DNA from: Chloroflexota bacterium
Lineage (GTDB): Bacteria > Chloroflexota > UBA11872 > VXOZ01
NCBI GenBank assembly: GCA_012270555.1
Contig: JAAXIC010000015.1
Location: 1-61,365 of the forward strand
Length of the DNA stretch: 61,365 nt
Reading direction: 5' to 3'
This document shows positions 35,662 to 45,720 of this stretch, in pieces. Within the stretch, counting starts at the first letter, position 1, and each line of letters opens with the position of its first letter. Below the pieces are notes generated by a model. That model was not told the origin of the DNA. It saw only the letters and a program-made list of their open reading frames with translations, and did no database searches. Made by a program: the position numbers and the translations under genes.

Positions 35662-36984
35662 ATGGCGATTGCTTCAGTTGCCGAAATTGCAGAGGCCATC
35701 GCGGCCCAGCCAGTCATCGACACCCACGAGCACACGTTTTCCGAGGAGGACCGACGTCAGCGGTCGCTTGATCTCCTCTCTCCCGAAATGCACCATTACG
35801 TCGGCAGCGACTTGGTCTCCGCCGGTTTGACGCCGGACGAGCAGGCGCAGATGTACGACCAAGAGCGTGACCCTGCCGAACGCTGGGGCATCTTCCTGCA
35901 CTATTGGGAGTTTGCCAAGACAACCGGCTATGCCAAAGCGCTGCACATCGCCTGCCGCGACCTCTTCGGGTTCGATGAGCTTATGTCCGCGGCGCCGTCG
36001 CTGGCGGGCTACCGCAGCGTCAACGAGCAACTGACCGCCTCGCAACAGCATGAGACGTGGTACCGGCACATCCTGCAGGAACGCGGCAATATCCCGCTGG
36101 CGATCCCCGACGTGCAGTCCACGCAGGTGGACAAGACGATATTCGCGCCGGCCATGCGCTTCGATTCTTTCATAAGCGTGGGCAACCGCAGCGACGTTGC
36201 GAAACTGGAACGCCAGACCGGCCAGAACATCTATGACTTGGACGACCTCGTTTCCGCTCTGGGTGTGGCCTATGGCAAAGCCAAGGCGGAGGGCATGGTC
36301 ACCGTCAAGAGCGGGCTGGCCTACCGGCGCATCCTCAGCTACGAGAACGTGCCGCGCGCCGATGCGGAGCGGGTTTTCGCACAGGTGGTGGCAGGCACCA
36401 GGACGCAGGGCGGCGGCATGACCCAAGACGGCTTGACGTTCACGGAATGCAAGCCGCTGCAGGACTACATGATGCACCAGGTGGTGCGGCTCTGCATTGA
36501 GCACGGCATTCCCATGCAAATCCACACCGGCCTGCATGCCGGCAATGGCAACATCATTACGAACAGCAATCCCACGCACCTCGTGAACCTCTTTATCCAG
36601 TATCCGCGGGCGCGCTTCGACATCTTCCACGCGGGGTACCCTTACCAGAGCGAACTCGCCACGCTCGGCAAGAACTTCCAGAACGTCTACCTTGACCTCT
36701 GCTGGGTGCACATCATCAGCCCGTACGTGGCGCGGGCAACCTTGCACGAGTGGTTGGAGACCGTACCCCACAACAAGATCTTTGGCTTTGGCGGCGACTA
36801 CGGGCCAGTGGAACTGGCGTACGGCCACAGCGTGATGGCGCGGGAGAACGTCGCCCGCGTGCTGAGCGAGAAGGTGAAGGAAGGGCTCTATTCGGTGGAC
36901 CAAGCCCGCATCGTCGGCGCGCGGGTGCTGCACGACAATGCCAATGAATTCTTTGGCCTGGGGCAAGAAAATCTTGTCCCGTGA
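35662..36984 (+). CDS. Amidohydrolase family protein (larger TIM barrel)
   Basis: A 440-residue metal-dependent hydrolase. CAAGGAGG precedes the ATG by a good distance. The N-terminal metal motif is VIDTHEHTF (residues 18-26). Further ligands are in QIHTGLHAGNG, DIFHAGYPYQ and FGFGGDYGPVE (Asp). The size and the central insertion resemble the uronate isomerase/aminocarboxymuconate-decarboxylase side of the superfamily. The substrate is unknown. It precedes the two sulfatases but is separated from them by a copy of the long repeat. Confidence 0.82.
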   Translation: MAIASVAEIAEAIAAQPVIDTHEHTFSEEDRRQRSLDLLSPEMHHYVGSDLVSAGLTPDEQAQMYDQERDPAERWGIFLHYWEFAKTTGYAKALHIACRDLFGFDELMSAAPSLAGYRSVNEQLTASQQHETWYRHILQERGNIPLAIPDVQSTQVDKTIFAPAMRFDSFISVGNRSDVAKLERQTGQNIYDLDDLVSALGVAYGKAKAEGMVTVKSGLAYRRILSYENVPRADAERVFAQVVAGTRTQGGGMTQDGLTFTECKPLQDYMMHQVVRLCIEHGIPMQIHTGLHAGNGNIITNSNPTHLVNLFIQYPRARFDIFHAGYPYQSELATLGKNFQNVYLDLCWVHIISPYVARATLHEWLETVPHNKIFGFGGDYGPVELAYGHSVMARENVARVLSEKVKEGLYSVDQARIVGARVLHDNANEFFGLGQENLVP

Positions 36985-37381
36985 ACTGACACGGACTTGG
37001 TGGGGACGAGCCCTAATGCTGTCGCATTAAAGTAGCGCGGGGGCTTGTCCCCCGCCTCTTGGCATCATGCGGCTTGCAAAACTGCATCGCCGCAGCGGAT
37101 TGAGGGGGTTGCTGGCACTGTCCTTGAACGTGCGCTGCGTCCACAGGTGGCAAACTTGCGGAGAAGACGTCTGCGGGCGAGACGCCCGCACTCCCGGCGA
37201 GATGCAAACCTGCGCTACCGGAAATGTAAGGCAATGAGAGTGCCATGTTCCTTGCCAAGAAAGTTAATGCGACAACATTGGGGACAAGCCCCCGCGCTAC
37301 AAGGAGAAGACGCCAAGCTGGGAACCGGCACGGCTGTCACAAGAACGCACGTATTCTTCGATAAAGCGAGCGAGGCCATCA
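36985..37381. repeat. Long dispersed repeat (copy 2, inverted)
   Basis: In this 397-base gap, 37033-37226 is the inverse of the repeat at 33124-33352 and 51993-52195. A further TTGGGGACAAGCCCCCGCGCTACA fragment follows at 37278-37302. No gene is supported here. Confidence 0.8.
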
Positions 37382-38923
37382 GTGAGCGAACCAAGCGCCA
37401 ACGGCAATAGCGGCGACTCCGACCGGAAGCAGCCGAACGTGCTATTCATCATGGCCGACCAGATGCGGTGGGACGTGCTTAGTTGCGCGGGCCACCCCAC
37501 TTGCCGGACGCCGGTGCTGGACGGCATGGCGGCACGTGGTGTGCGCTTTGCCAACTTCTATACCGCGGCCCCAACGTGTACCCCCGCCCGCTACTCGATT
37601 TTCAGTGGGCGGCACGTCCACGTCCACAACGGCTGGAGCAACGGTTGGCCCACGCAGGATGGCGAGGTTTTTCTGCCTTCCATCCTGAAGCACTACGGCT
37701 ACGCAACGGCCATCGCCGGTAAGCTGCACTTCGCGCCAAAGGAAGAGGCCTTCGGGTTCGACGACTTTCGTTCGTATCGCGCCGAGGGTCCGACACCGGA
37801 ACGCGGCTACGACGCCTATATGACGGGAAAGTACGGCGCATACACGCGGAATAGGATTGAAGAAGGCACGGGGGGCAAAGGCGTGGGGCGCTTTGCCGAC
37901 CCGCCGGAAGATTACGATACGGATTGGATTACACGGCAGGCTGTGGAGGCGCTTGACGGGCTTGTGGACAGCGGCAAGCCGTGGTTTCTCTTTGCCAGCT
38001 ATCATGATCCGCACTCGCCCTTCGTCGAGCCGGAACCGTACTTCTCAATGTACGACCGGGAATCCATCCCGCTGCGTGAAATTCCGCCCGAAATACGCCG
38101 GCTGCGCCGGGACGCGCGCGGCACCCAGGAACGGGCCCACGTGATCGACGATCCTGAAGTGGTGCAAGCGGTAACGGCGATCTATTACGCATCCACGACC
38201 CACGTGGACCACGACATCGGCATCCTCCTGGCCGCACTTGCGGAACGCGGCCTGGCGGACAACACCATTGTCCTCTTCCTCTCCGACCATGGCGACATGA
38301 TGGGCGATCGCGGTCGGATGAATAAGCAGGTGATGTACGAAGGCGCGGCGCACGTGCCGCTCGTTATGCACGTCCCACCGTCCATCCACCCGTCACTGAC
38401 GACGGGCCGCGTGGTTGACGAGATCACCGGCCAGGTGGACATTCTGCCAACCGTGCTCGAACTCTGCGGCCTCCCTATCCCACAGGGCATGCAGGGCAGA
38501 AGCCTTGTGCCACTGTGGGCCGGCAATGCGGCCGGTTGGCCCAATGAAGCGTTCGCCGCGGTGCGAGCGGCGCCGTTCGTGCGGCAGGAGGCGTATATGG
38601 TCGGCAAGAAGCGCATGGTGCGGACGCCTGAGTATAAACTGATCGACTACGGCGCGGACTTCCGGATGCAGTGGGAACTCTTCAACATGGCTGAGGACAC
38701 CGCAGAAGTGCACAACCTGGCTGACGACCCGGCGCATCGTTCGGTTCTGAACGCGTTGGCGGCGCGGCTGGATGAATGGCAGGCCGAGGAACCCTCACCG
38801 GTACGCGTGCCCGGCATGCCCACACCGAGCTATGCCTACGTGCCCGCGGAGCGCCGGGCGGCAATGTACGCGGCTTGGGAGGCGAACATGCGCCGCTCGG
38901 CGGCGCGGCGCTGGCCGTCGTAG
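37382..38923 (+). CDS. Sulfatase (Cys-type), copy 1
   Basis: A 513-residue arylsulfatase-family enzyme of the alkaline-phosphatase fold. GTG start at 37382. Metal-binding Asp in FIMADQMRWD; the formylglycine motif is CTPAR at 66-70, so it needs oxidation of Cys66 by a maturase (none in the window). LFLSDHGDMMGDRGRMNKQ provides the second metal site. There is no signal peptide, which suggests cytoplasmic sulfate or phosphonate ester hydrolysis. Its closely similar neighbour at 39059 indicates duplication. Confidence 0.9.
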   Translation: MSEPSANGNSGDSDRKQPNVLFIMADQMRWDVLSCAGHPTCRTPVLDGMAARGVRFANFYTAAPTCTPARYSIFSGRHVHVHNGWSNGWPTQDGEVFLPSILKHYGYATAIAGKLHFAPKEEAFGFDDFRSYRAEGPTPERGYDAYMTGKYGAYTRNRIEEGTGGKGVGRFADPPEDYDTDWITRQAVEALDGLVDSGKPWFLFASYHDPHSPFVEPEPYFSMYDRESIPLREIPPEIRRLRRDARGTQERAHVIDDPEVVQAVTAIYYASTTHVDHDIGILLAALAERGLADNTIVLFLSDHGDMMGDRGRMNKQVMYEGAAHVPLVMHVPPSIHPSLTTGRVVDEITGQVDILPTVLELCGLPIPQGMQGRSLVPLWAGNAAGWPNEAFAAVRAAPFVRQEAYMVGKKRMVRTPEYKLIDYGADFRMQWELFNMAEDTAEVHNLADDPAHRSVLNALAARLDEWQAEEPSPVRVPGMPTPSYAYVPAERRAAMYAAWEANMRRSAARRWPS

Positions 38924-39058
38924 GTTGACAGGAAAACGAGACGCACTGATTCAGTTTGGTTTCAAGTTGTCTGCAATAAACTGCCGACTTGCAGATACCC
39001 GAAGTTTCTCGTGGGTCTTGATTGAAGATACACATAGAACCCGCGAAGGAGTCTCAAC

Positions 39059-40627
39059 GTGAATGAGCAAACCGGCAATGTGCAAGGCGAGCATGGCGCC
39101 ACCGAGCAGCAGCCAAACGTGCTCATCATCATGGTTGACCAGATGCGCTGGGACCTGCTCAGTTGCGCGGGGCATCCCGTTTGCCGGACGCCGGTGCTCG
39201 ACGGCCTGGCCGCGCGCGGCTTGCGCTTTGCGAACTTTTATAGCGCCGCCCCAATCTGCACCCCGGCGCGCTACTCGGTCTTCAACGGCCGCCACGTGCC
39301 CGTCCACGAGGGCAGTTGGAACGGCCTGCCTACGCGGGACGGCGAGGTATTCCTGCCTTCCATCATGCAGCACTACGGCTACGCGACCGCCATCGCCGGC
39401 AAACTGCACTTCGACCCCGTGGAAGAGTCTTTCGGGTTCGACGACTTTCGCACGTTTCGTGCCGAAGGCCCCACGCCTGAACGCGGCTACGAAGCGTACT
39501 TGAAAAGCAAGTACGGCGAACTGAACAGGGACAGGATTGAAGAAGGCACGTGCCCTTGGCCGAACGACCCCCATGGGCGTGGGGTGGGGCTCTTCGCCGA
39601 TCCGCCGGAAGATCTGGACACGCCGTGGATAACCCGGCAGACGCTCGAGGCCCTCGATTTGCTGGAGCAGACCGGCAAGCCGTGGTTTCTCTTTGCCAGC
39701 TACCATGACCCCCACTCGCCATTCGTCGAGCCGGAACCGTACTATTCGATGTATGACCGGGGTTCTATCTCGCTGCCCGACATTCCACCCGAAATCGGCA
39801 CGCTGCGCCGGGACGCCCGCGGCTCCCAGGAAGTGAATCACTTGATCGACGATCCGGCAATGCTGCGCGAGATTACGGCCATCTACTACGCGGCCACGAC
39901 CCACGTTGACCACGATATCGGCATCGTCTTAGCGGAACTAGACCGGCGGGGCCTGACGGACAACACGATAATCATGTTTATGTCAGACCACGGCGACATG
40001 ATGGGCGACCACGGCCGCATGTACAAGCAGGCAATGTACGAAGGCGCGGTGCACGTACCGCTAATTGTGCAGGCGCCGGAGCACGTCTACCCGGCGCTGA
40101 CACGGGGCCGCGTGGTGGACGAAATCACCGGGCACGTCGACATTGTGCCGACCGTGCTCGATCTCTGCGGGCTACCGGTGCCGGAGGGCGTGCAGGGCAA
40201 GAGTCTCGCGTCGCTGTGCGCCGGCAACAGCAAGGCGTGGCCGAATGAGGCTTTTTCGTGGATGCTCGGCGTACCGTACACGCGCCAGGAAGCCTACATG
40301 CTTGGCACGAAGCGCATGCTGCGCACGCCGGAGTACAAATTAATCGACTATGGGGCAGACTTTCAAACGCGCTGGGAACTCTTCGACATGGTGGAAGACC
40401 CCGCGGAGATGCGTAATCTGGCTGACGATCGGGCGCACGCCTCCGTGCTTCAGTCGCTGGCGTCGCGGCTCGACGCGTGGGAAGCCGAAGAGCCACCGCT
40501 GATCCAGATTCCCGGTATGGCAACACCCAGTTATGCCTATCTCTCCGAGGAACGGCGCAAGGAATTCAACGCGGCGTGGGATGCCGGCCTGCGCCGCCAG
40601 GCACGGTGGCGGTGGCCGGCGACTTAG
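39059..40627 (+). CDS. Sulfatase (Cys-type), copy 2
   Basis: A 522-residue paralogue of the preceding sulfatase. GTG start at 39059 with GAAGGAG about 8 bases upstream. It keeps IIMVDQMRWD, the CTPAR formylglycine motif (Cys67) and FMSDHGDMMGDHGRMYKQ. It has a short insertion near residue 160 (CPWPNDPHGRG) compared with copy 1. It is also without signal peptide. The two genes are 135 bases apart and may form one transcript. Similar substrates with different specificity are likely. Confidence 0.9.
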   Translation: MNEQTGNVQGEHGATEQQPNVLIIMVDQMRWDLLSCAGHPVCRTPVLDGLAARGLRFANFYSAAPICTPARYSVFNGRHVPVHEGSWNGLPTRDGEVFLPSIMQHYGYATAIAGKLHFDPVEESFGFDDFRTFRAEGPTPERGYEAYLKSKYGELNRDRIEEGTCPWPNDPHGRGVGLFADPPEDLDTPWITRQTLEALDLLEQTGKPWFLFASYHDPHSPFVEPEPYYSMYDRGSISLPDIPPEIGTLRRDARGSQEVNHLIDDPAMLREITAIYYAATTHVDHDIGIVLAELDRRGLTDNTIIMFMSDHGDMMGDHGRMYKQAMYEGAVHVPLIVQAPEHVYPALTRGRVVDEITGHVDIVPTVLDLCGLPVPEGVQGKSLASLCAGNSKAWPNEAFSWMLGVPYTRQEAYMLGTKRMLRTPEYKLIDYGADFQTRWELFDMVEDPAEMRNLADDRAHASVLQSLASRLDAWEAEEPPLIQIPGMATPSYAYLSEERRKEFNAAWDAGLRRQARWRWPAT

Positions 40628-40675
40628 TAGAATTCGCAGCAAGCAAGCAGAATAGCCCCATCAGAGCCTTGAATT

Positions 40676-40704
40676 CCGTCACTCCGGCGGAAGCCGGAGT
40701 CCAG
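40676..40704. repeat. GTCACTCCGGCGGAAGCCGGAGTCC palindrome
   Basis: A single copy of the family seen at 29252 and 31663, with the loop reading GG instead of GA. It lies in the 280-base gap before the MDR dehydrogenase gene. Confidence 0.65.
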
Positions 40705-40907
40705 GCAATCGGCGAACAAAGTGTGCCGGAGAGACTAAGCCCAAAACTGAAAGTCCAGTCTGTTCTGTACGGATTGTCCGCACGCCTCGTGACCGTTCCG
40801 CTGGCAGGCTGTGAGGAGGCGGCGGTGACCCCATTCACCCTAAACTTGAAGGTGGACCAGAATCAATTTGATGGCTCAACGTAGTTGCGAACCGAGAAGG
40901 AGACCGT

Positions 40908-41957
40908 ATGCGCGCACTGTATGCAAATAACCGGGGAGAGACCTACCTGAAAGAAGTGCCGGAACCGATACTTGGCGAGTCCGGCGTGCTCATCGAGACG
41001 ACCGTATCGGTGCTCGGAACGGGTTCAGAGGTTGGCGGTGTGGCCAAAGCGCGCCGCGCGGTGGAAGCGGGGAGCGAACCCGGTGAGGTGCGCGAACACG
41101 CCATGAGCTACCAGTCGGCGGGTCACGTCGTGGAAGTTACACCCGATTTGGAATCGCATTACGCGCCGGGAGACCGGGTGGTGGCAGTTGGCGGCGGCTT
41201 TGCGCCGCACGCCGAGAAGGCGTTTGTGATCAGGCATAATTTCGCCAAGATTCCGGACGGTTTGGACACGGCTGAGGCTGCTACGGCAAACATCGGTCTC
41301 ACGGCCCTGCACGCCCTGCGGCGCGCCCAATTCCTGCCGGGCGAGACCGCGGCGGTGATCGGCCTGGGGTTGGTGGGTCAGATGATCGTTCAGATGGTGC
41401 GGATGACGGGCGGTCAAGCCATTGGCATCGACCTCATCCCCTCTCGCTTGGATAAGGCGCGGGAGTTAGGAGCCGACTTGGCGTTGGCGGGCGGCGCGGA
41501 TGAACTGGCGGCTGCGGTGGCCGACCACACGTGTGGTTTGGGCGTCGACGCGTCATTTGTGGCAGCCGGCGGCGGACCTGAGCCTGGACGTTTGGGCGTG
41601 CGCTTGGTGCGGCCCAGCGGGCGCGTGATGATGATTGGCGGCCTTGTGCCGGACTTCACTGTCGCCCATCCCGACGCCAACCCGCACACCAAGGAGATCG
41701 ACATCCGCTGGGTGTTTGGTCGCGGGCCGGGCAGCCGCGACCAGGATTATTTAAATGCGCGAACGGACTATCCAAATCGCTTTGTGCAATGGGACCAGGA
41801 GCGCAACCTCTATGCGTTGCTGGGGATGCAGGCTTCCGGTCAGGTAAACGTGGCGCCGCTCCTCACACACCGCTTCCCATTCGCCGATGCGCCCAAGGCG
41901 GTGGACATTCTCATCGACCATCCCGATGAGGCACTGGCGGTCGTGCTGGACTATTAG
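40908..41957 (+). CDS. Medium-chain dehydrogenase/reductase lacking zinc ligands
   Basis: A 349-residue MDR-superfamily protein. AGAAGGAG precedes the ATG. The Rossmann motif AVIGLGLVGQM lies near residue 146. At the position where zinc alcohol dehydrogenases have Cys and a GHE motif it reads SVLGTGSEVGG, so the catalytic zinc site is missing. It may be a reductase or a domain like those of bi-domain oxidoreductases in sugar-derivative clusters. It is a single gene followed by a convergent DAG kinase. Confidence 0.82.
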   Translation: MRALYANNRGETYLKEVPEPILGESGVLIETTVSVLGTGSEVGGVAKARRAVEAGSEPGEVREHAMSYQSAGHVVEVTPDLESHYAPGDRVVAVGGGFAPHAEKAFVIRHNFAKIPDGLDTAEAATANIGLTALHALRRAQFLPGETAAVIGLGLVGQMIVQMVRMTGGQAIGIDLIPSRLDKARELGADLALAGGADELAAAVADHTCGLGVDASFVAAGGGPEPGRLGVRLVRPSGRVMMIGGLVPDFTVAHPDANPHTKEIDIRWVFGRGPGSRDQDYLNARTDYPNRFVQWDQERNLYALLGMQASGQVNVAPLLTHRFPFADAPKAVDILIDHPDEALAVVLDY

Positions 41958-42010
41958 CCAAGGCCAGCTACGGGTAATTTTGTCGAGATCGACAGAAGCC
42001 GCCGCTGCGC

Positions 42011-42367
42011 TCAGTCGAGCAGAATGAGCAGCCAGACAATGCCCGCGGTCACTAACGAAACCAGCACGGCGGCCGCGGCCATGTCCTTGGCCTTGCGGGA
42101 GAGCTCGTGGTGCTCGGCACCGATACGGTCGACGGTGGTCTCAATGGCGGCGTTGAGGAGCTCAGTGAGGAGTATGAGGAACAGCACGCCAATCAGCAGC
42201 GCACGTTCGACACCGTTTTCCCCCAGCCAGAGCGCGACCGGGCTCATCACCAAGATAATGAGCACTTCCTGACGGACGGCAACCTGGCTACGGAAGGCGT
42301 CGCGCAATCCGGCGAGGGCATACGTGGTCGCCCGCAGCAAGCGGAGTATGTCGAATTCGCTGGGCAT
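42011..42367 (-). CDS. dgkA: Diacylglycerol kinase family protein (DgkA-like)
   Basis: A 118-residue membrane protein with three hydrophobic helices. The family signature ELLNAAIETTVDRIG (about 69-83) and KAKDMAAAAVLV are complete. The enzyme phosphorylates diacylglycerol or undecaprenol at the inner membrane. Length is standard. It is read convergently to the MDR gene. The start at 42367 is an ATG with only a distant AGGAG. Confidence 0.88.
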   Translation of the reverse strand: MPSEFDILRLLRATTYALAGLRDAFRSQVAVRQEVLIILVMSPVALWLGENGVERALLIGVLFLILLTELLNAAIETTVDRIGAEHHELSRKAKDMAAAAVLVSLVTAGIVWLLILLD

Positions 42368-42540
42368 TACAAGGAGGACTCACTCCTGCCGCCAAGAAGA
42401 ATGTCCGGTACGCGCTGCGGGCCGCCCACGCGTCTGCAAATTCCTAAAAACTCGTGCCTTGCGCCCTTGAGAGCAGGAGAACGGTCCCAACGCAATGCCC
42501 TACCAATGCGGCCCTCTGCTCAGCCCCGTTCTCTCAATTC

Positions 42541-43476
42541 TCACTCGTTGCCGACAGCGTAGCCCCGCTCTCTGTCCGGCAGCGTGACCGGCTTGCCGAG
42601 GGCTTCCGCCATGGCGCGGATGTGGTAGGGCAGCATGCCGCAGCAGCCGCCGATGAACTCGATGCCGATGCTCGCGGCTTCCTTGGCGTACTCCGCCACG
42701 ACAAAGCGTGAGAGCACGCGCGGTTCCACCGTCGTCCAGAGGCCGGGCACCACGATCTCACGGTTGTACACCGCGCCGGGTTCTAGGTCGTAGGCGGTCG
42801 GTTGCACGCACATGGGTACATCCACCGCCTTGCGCATCATGCGGGCGAGTGGCAGGAGCGTTTGGGGCGGGCGGTGGCAATTGATGCCCACCACGTCGGC
42901 GCCGTTGTCTACGAGGCGCTGTGCGCCTTCCGCCGGTGACAGGCCGTCTCGCGTGACGTCGTGTTCCTGATACGTCAGTGTGACGACGGCAGGGATGCCG
43001 GCTTGCTTGACAAAGGGAATGGCAATACTCGCTTCTGCCACGGTGTGAAAGGTCTCGACAATGAAGAGATCCACGCCCGCGGCTGCTTGCTGGCCGACGC
43101 GCCGGTCGAAGAAGGCCGCCACCTCGCGGCGGTCTGCGGCGGAGAGTTGCGGTCGGCGTTTGCCGAAGTAGGGGCTGAGCGTGCCGGCCACGTAGCGCTC
43201 GGGCCCGGCGGCTTCACGCGCCAGCGCCACTGCCGTGCGGTGCAACTCTTCTTCCCGTTCTATAGCGCCTACGCCCCAGGTCACGGCCTGCAAGACCTCG
43301 GCGCCCGCCCGCGCGAATTCGCGGTGGAGTTCCAAGACGCCGTCGGGATGGTCGAGTACCGCCAACGTCACACCGTCCTTATAGCTGCCCAGGCAACGGC
43401 GCTCAAGCTCCAGGAAGTAGCCACCGTCGCCCAGCACCGGCCCTTGTTGCAACCGTTCCAGAAAGCCTTGTGGCAT
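42541..43476 (-). CDS. Homocysteine S-methyltransferase family protein
   Basis: A 311-residue TIM-barrel methyltransferase resembling betaine- or S-methylmethionine-homocysteine methyltransferases. GGGGAGG lies before the ATG. The zinc-binding cysteines are in VGINCHRPP and in the FIGGCCGMLP motif near the C-terminus. Homocysteine-binding residues cannot be checked. It would transfer a methyl group to homocysteine or selenohomocysteine. It stands alone with a divergent gene upstream. Confidence 0.88.
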   Translation of the reverse strand: MPQGFLERLQQGPVLGDGGYFLELERRCLGSYKDGVTLAVLDHPDGVLELHREFARAGAEVLQAVTWGVGAIEREEELHRTAVALAREAAGPERYVAGTLSPYFGKRRPQLSAADRREVAAFFDRRVGQQAAAGVDLFIVETFHTVAEASIAIPFVKQAGIPAVVTLTYQEHDVTRDGLSPAEGAQRLVDNGADVVGINCHRPPQTLLPLARMMRKAVDVPMCVQPTAYDLEPGAVYNREIVVPGLWTTVEPRVLSRFVVAEYAKEAASIGIEFIGGCCGMLPYHIRAMAEALGKPVTLPDRERGYAVGNE

Positions 43477-43867
43477 CGCAACCTCCCCGGCTCTGCGGTG
43501 TTGTCGCTTCCCCTAGCGTACTCGTGTGTGGAGAAGAACGCCAACTCGCGGCCGGTATCTCCCCGGGTTGATTGCTGCTCAGGCGCCATGAAGTCATCTT
43601 CTCAATGAAGAGGAAATTTAAGCTCTCGGCGCTTCACGGGCTGCGATTGAAGGAACAATGGTTGCGTGGTAGGCTTGATTTCAAGCCTCGCATTGAGGGC
43701 TGGCAGTTGGCTGCGCAGCGCGCAGCGAGGATGCCGCAAGGGTAGTGCGCGCTGCGGCAAAGTCCTTGCTACGCAGGAGCGGATACCGAGCTACGGTGTG
43801 ACTGCCCCCTTAGTCCGCGCGTCCTTTACGCTCGCTGAATGCTCACCAACGGTAAAGGAACATCGCG
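43477..43867. other. Divergent intergenic region
   Basis: A 391-base gap between the methyltransferase (minus) and the second ceramidase-like gene (plus). A GGCTTGATTTCAAGCC inverted repeat lies near 43673-43688. I see no clear promoter boxes or RNA gene. Confidence 0.35.
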
Positions 43868-45160
43868 ATGACCGAACCACTCGTGGCTGCCTTTGTGGAA
43901 GTAGACATAACCCCTGCCATAGAAACGACGCAAAACGGCAGGCGGAGGCGGCGCAGCTTCACCGTGCACGATCCGCTCATGGCGCGGCTCTGCGTGCTGC
44001 GGCAAGGCGCAACGACGGCGGTCTTGGCCGGAATTGACGTATTTGAACTTGGCGGCGACTTCGAGGAGCGGGTAAGCGCGCATCTGGCTGGGACGGGGAT
44101 TGGCAGCGATTCGCTGCTCTTTTCGCCGTCCCACGTGGGCATGTCGCCAATCTCGCACTACGGCGCATACATCATCGTCTTCGCGCAGGACCTGATCATC
44201 CACGACTTTGAAGCGGCGTGCGCAGAGCGCATCGCGGCCGGCATTCGCCAAGCGTTGGCAGACCTTACGCCTGTCCGTGTCTCGGCAGGCGTCGGGCATG
44301 CCCCCGGCATAACGCGCAATCGCCGCTGGATCAAACCCGATGGCGCCGTGGAGATGGTGGGTTTGAATTCGGAGATCCCCACTGCTACCGATTGGACCGA
44401 GCAAGGCGTCGACGCTGCGGTGCGCGTGATGCGCTTGGATACGGTTGCCGGAGAGCAGCTTGGCGCGCTTGTGAACTTCGGCTGCCACGCGCTTTGTTCG
44501 GATGACCGGTACGGCGACATTACCGCGGACTATCCGCAGCACGTCGCGGCGGTTTTTCGCAAGGTGGCGGGCATTCCCAGCGTCTTTACCCAGGGCAGCA
44601 TCGGCGAGCAGATACCGGTTGAAGCGGCAGGCGCCGGGTCGGCGCGCCGCATTGGACACGCGCTCGGCGCCCGGGCGCTCTACGTCTTCGAGCAGATTGC
44701 TCCCAGCGAGACACCGCGGCTCGGAGTTCACTCTGTGCAGGCCACCGTGCCGGCGCGAAAGGTAGCAGAAGAACCGCAGGCGATGCGGACTGAATTGCGC
44801 AACTCGCGCGCTCGCTATCGCCGCTACCTCTTCGAGCGCTTCCACGCCAATCCCTCCCTCACGTATCCGATCCGCGTGGTCACGCTCGGGGATGACGTTG
44901 CGCTGGTCGCGCTGCCCGGCGAAGTCTTTCACGAAACGGTTGCCGCGCTACAGGAGGCGTCACCGTATCCGCACACCATCGTGCTCAGCCGGGCCTCCCG
45001 CGAGGTGGGGTACGTGCCGGTGCCCAGCGCCTTCGCCCAGGGCGGTATGGAGCCCGCGTTGACGGCGCTTACGCCGGAATCTGAGCCAGTGATCCGCCAG
45101 AACGCAATCGAGCATCTGCGCCGCTGCAAAGAGGCGGTACCCGTTAGCGGGAGGGAATGA
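43868..45160 (+). CDS. Neutral/alkaline ceramidase-like hydrolase, second paralogue
   Basis: A 430-residue relative of the protein at 8872. AAAGGAA precedes the ATG. It begins FVEVDITPAIE, has SPSHVGMSPISH where the first copy has SHTHSGP, then NFGCHALC and SIGEQIPVEAAG in place of GACGNINP. The catalytic-region signature is therefore less conserved, so its reaction may differ or be lost. The C-terminal GYVPVPSAFAQGG aligns with the first copy. No signal peptide. Confidence 0.75.
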   Translation: MTEPLVAAFVEVDITPAIETTQNGRRRRRSFTVHDPLMARLCVLRQGATTAVLAGIDVFELGGDFEERVSAHLAGTGIGSDSLLFSPSHVGMSPISHYGAYIIVFAQDLIIHDFEAACAERIAAGIRQALADLTPVRVSAGVGHAPGITRNRRWIKPDGAVEMVGLNSEIPTATDWTEQGVDAAVRVMRLDTVAGEQLGALVNFGCHALCSDDRYGDITADYPQHVAAVFRKVAGIPSVFTQGSIGEQIPVEAAGAGSARRIGHALGARALYVFEQIAPSETPRLGVHSVQATVPARKVAEEPQAMRTELRNSRARYRRYLFERFHANPSLTYPIRVVTLGDDVALVALPGEVFHETVAALQEASPYPHTIVLSRASREVGYVPVPSAFAQGGMEPALTALTPESEPVIRQNAIEHLRRCKEAVPVSGRE

Positions 45161-45233
45161 AGGCAGGCGGCAGTAAGCGGGCAAGATCTCGATCTTGAAC
45201 GATGCGAACGCCCCCGAAAGTCACGCATAAAGT

Positions 45234-45263
45234 AAAGCTGCGGGTCAGAAGACCCACAGCTTT
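45234..45263 (-). terminator. Hairpin terminator for the RRM gene
   Basis: On the minus strand AAAGCTGTGGGTC / GACCCGCAGCTTT pair over 13 bases (one G-U) with a TTCT loop, followed by ACTTTAT. It is 110 bases past the RRM stop. On the plus strand there is one mismatch, so it could also act for the convergent ceramidase-like gene. Confidence 0.6.
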
Positions 45264-45372
45264 ATTGCCCTCGTACCCGGTTATGGACAAGGGCTGCCAT
45301 TTTTCTCTCTGTAGACACGCTGCTCGCCGGATCGAGCCATAGTGGCTCAGGCGTCACAGCGCTCCCAGCGGT

Positions 45373-45657
45373 TTACCAAGAACGCGGCCGATTGAACTCA
45401 CGCGGCCGTCGCTCGCCGCGGGGGCGCGCCTGGTTGACGTTCAGCGCGCGGCCACCGAGGTCCTTCTGGTTGAGGGCGCTAATTGCCGCTTCGGCCTCTG
45501 CCTGGGAAGGCATCTCAACAAAGCCAAAGCCGCGTGAGCGGCCGGTGTCGCGGTCCAAGATGACGGAAGCCGAAGCGACCTCGCCAAACTCTTCGAACAA
45601 CTCTCGCAATTCCTCATCCGTCGTCGAATAGGGAAGATTCCCTACGTAGATATTCAC
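45373..45657 (-). CDS. RNA-binding protein with one RRM domain
   Basis: A 94-residue protein: a single RRM with RNP2 IYVGNLP (3-9) and RNP1 RGFGFVEM (42-49), and an Arg-rich C-terminal tail ending in PREFNRPRSW. GTG start with AAAAGGA upstream. Such small RRM proteins in bacteria are often cold-induced and act as RNA chaperones. A long leader with a hairpin and T-run lies upstream (45721-45755), which may be regulatory. Confidence 0.92.
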   Translation of the reverse strand: MNIYVGNLPYSTTDEELRELFEEFGEVASASVILDRDTGRSRGFGFVEMPSQAEAEAAISALNQKDLGGRALNVNQARPRGERRPREFNRPRSW

Positions 45658-45720
45658 AGTCGAATCCTTTTCTCAGACTGCCGCCTGACGCCGCCGGCCA
45701 GCAGACCCAAACTCATAGTC

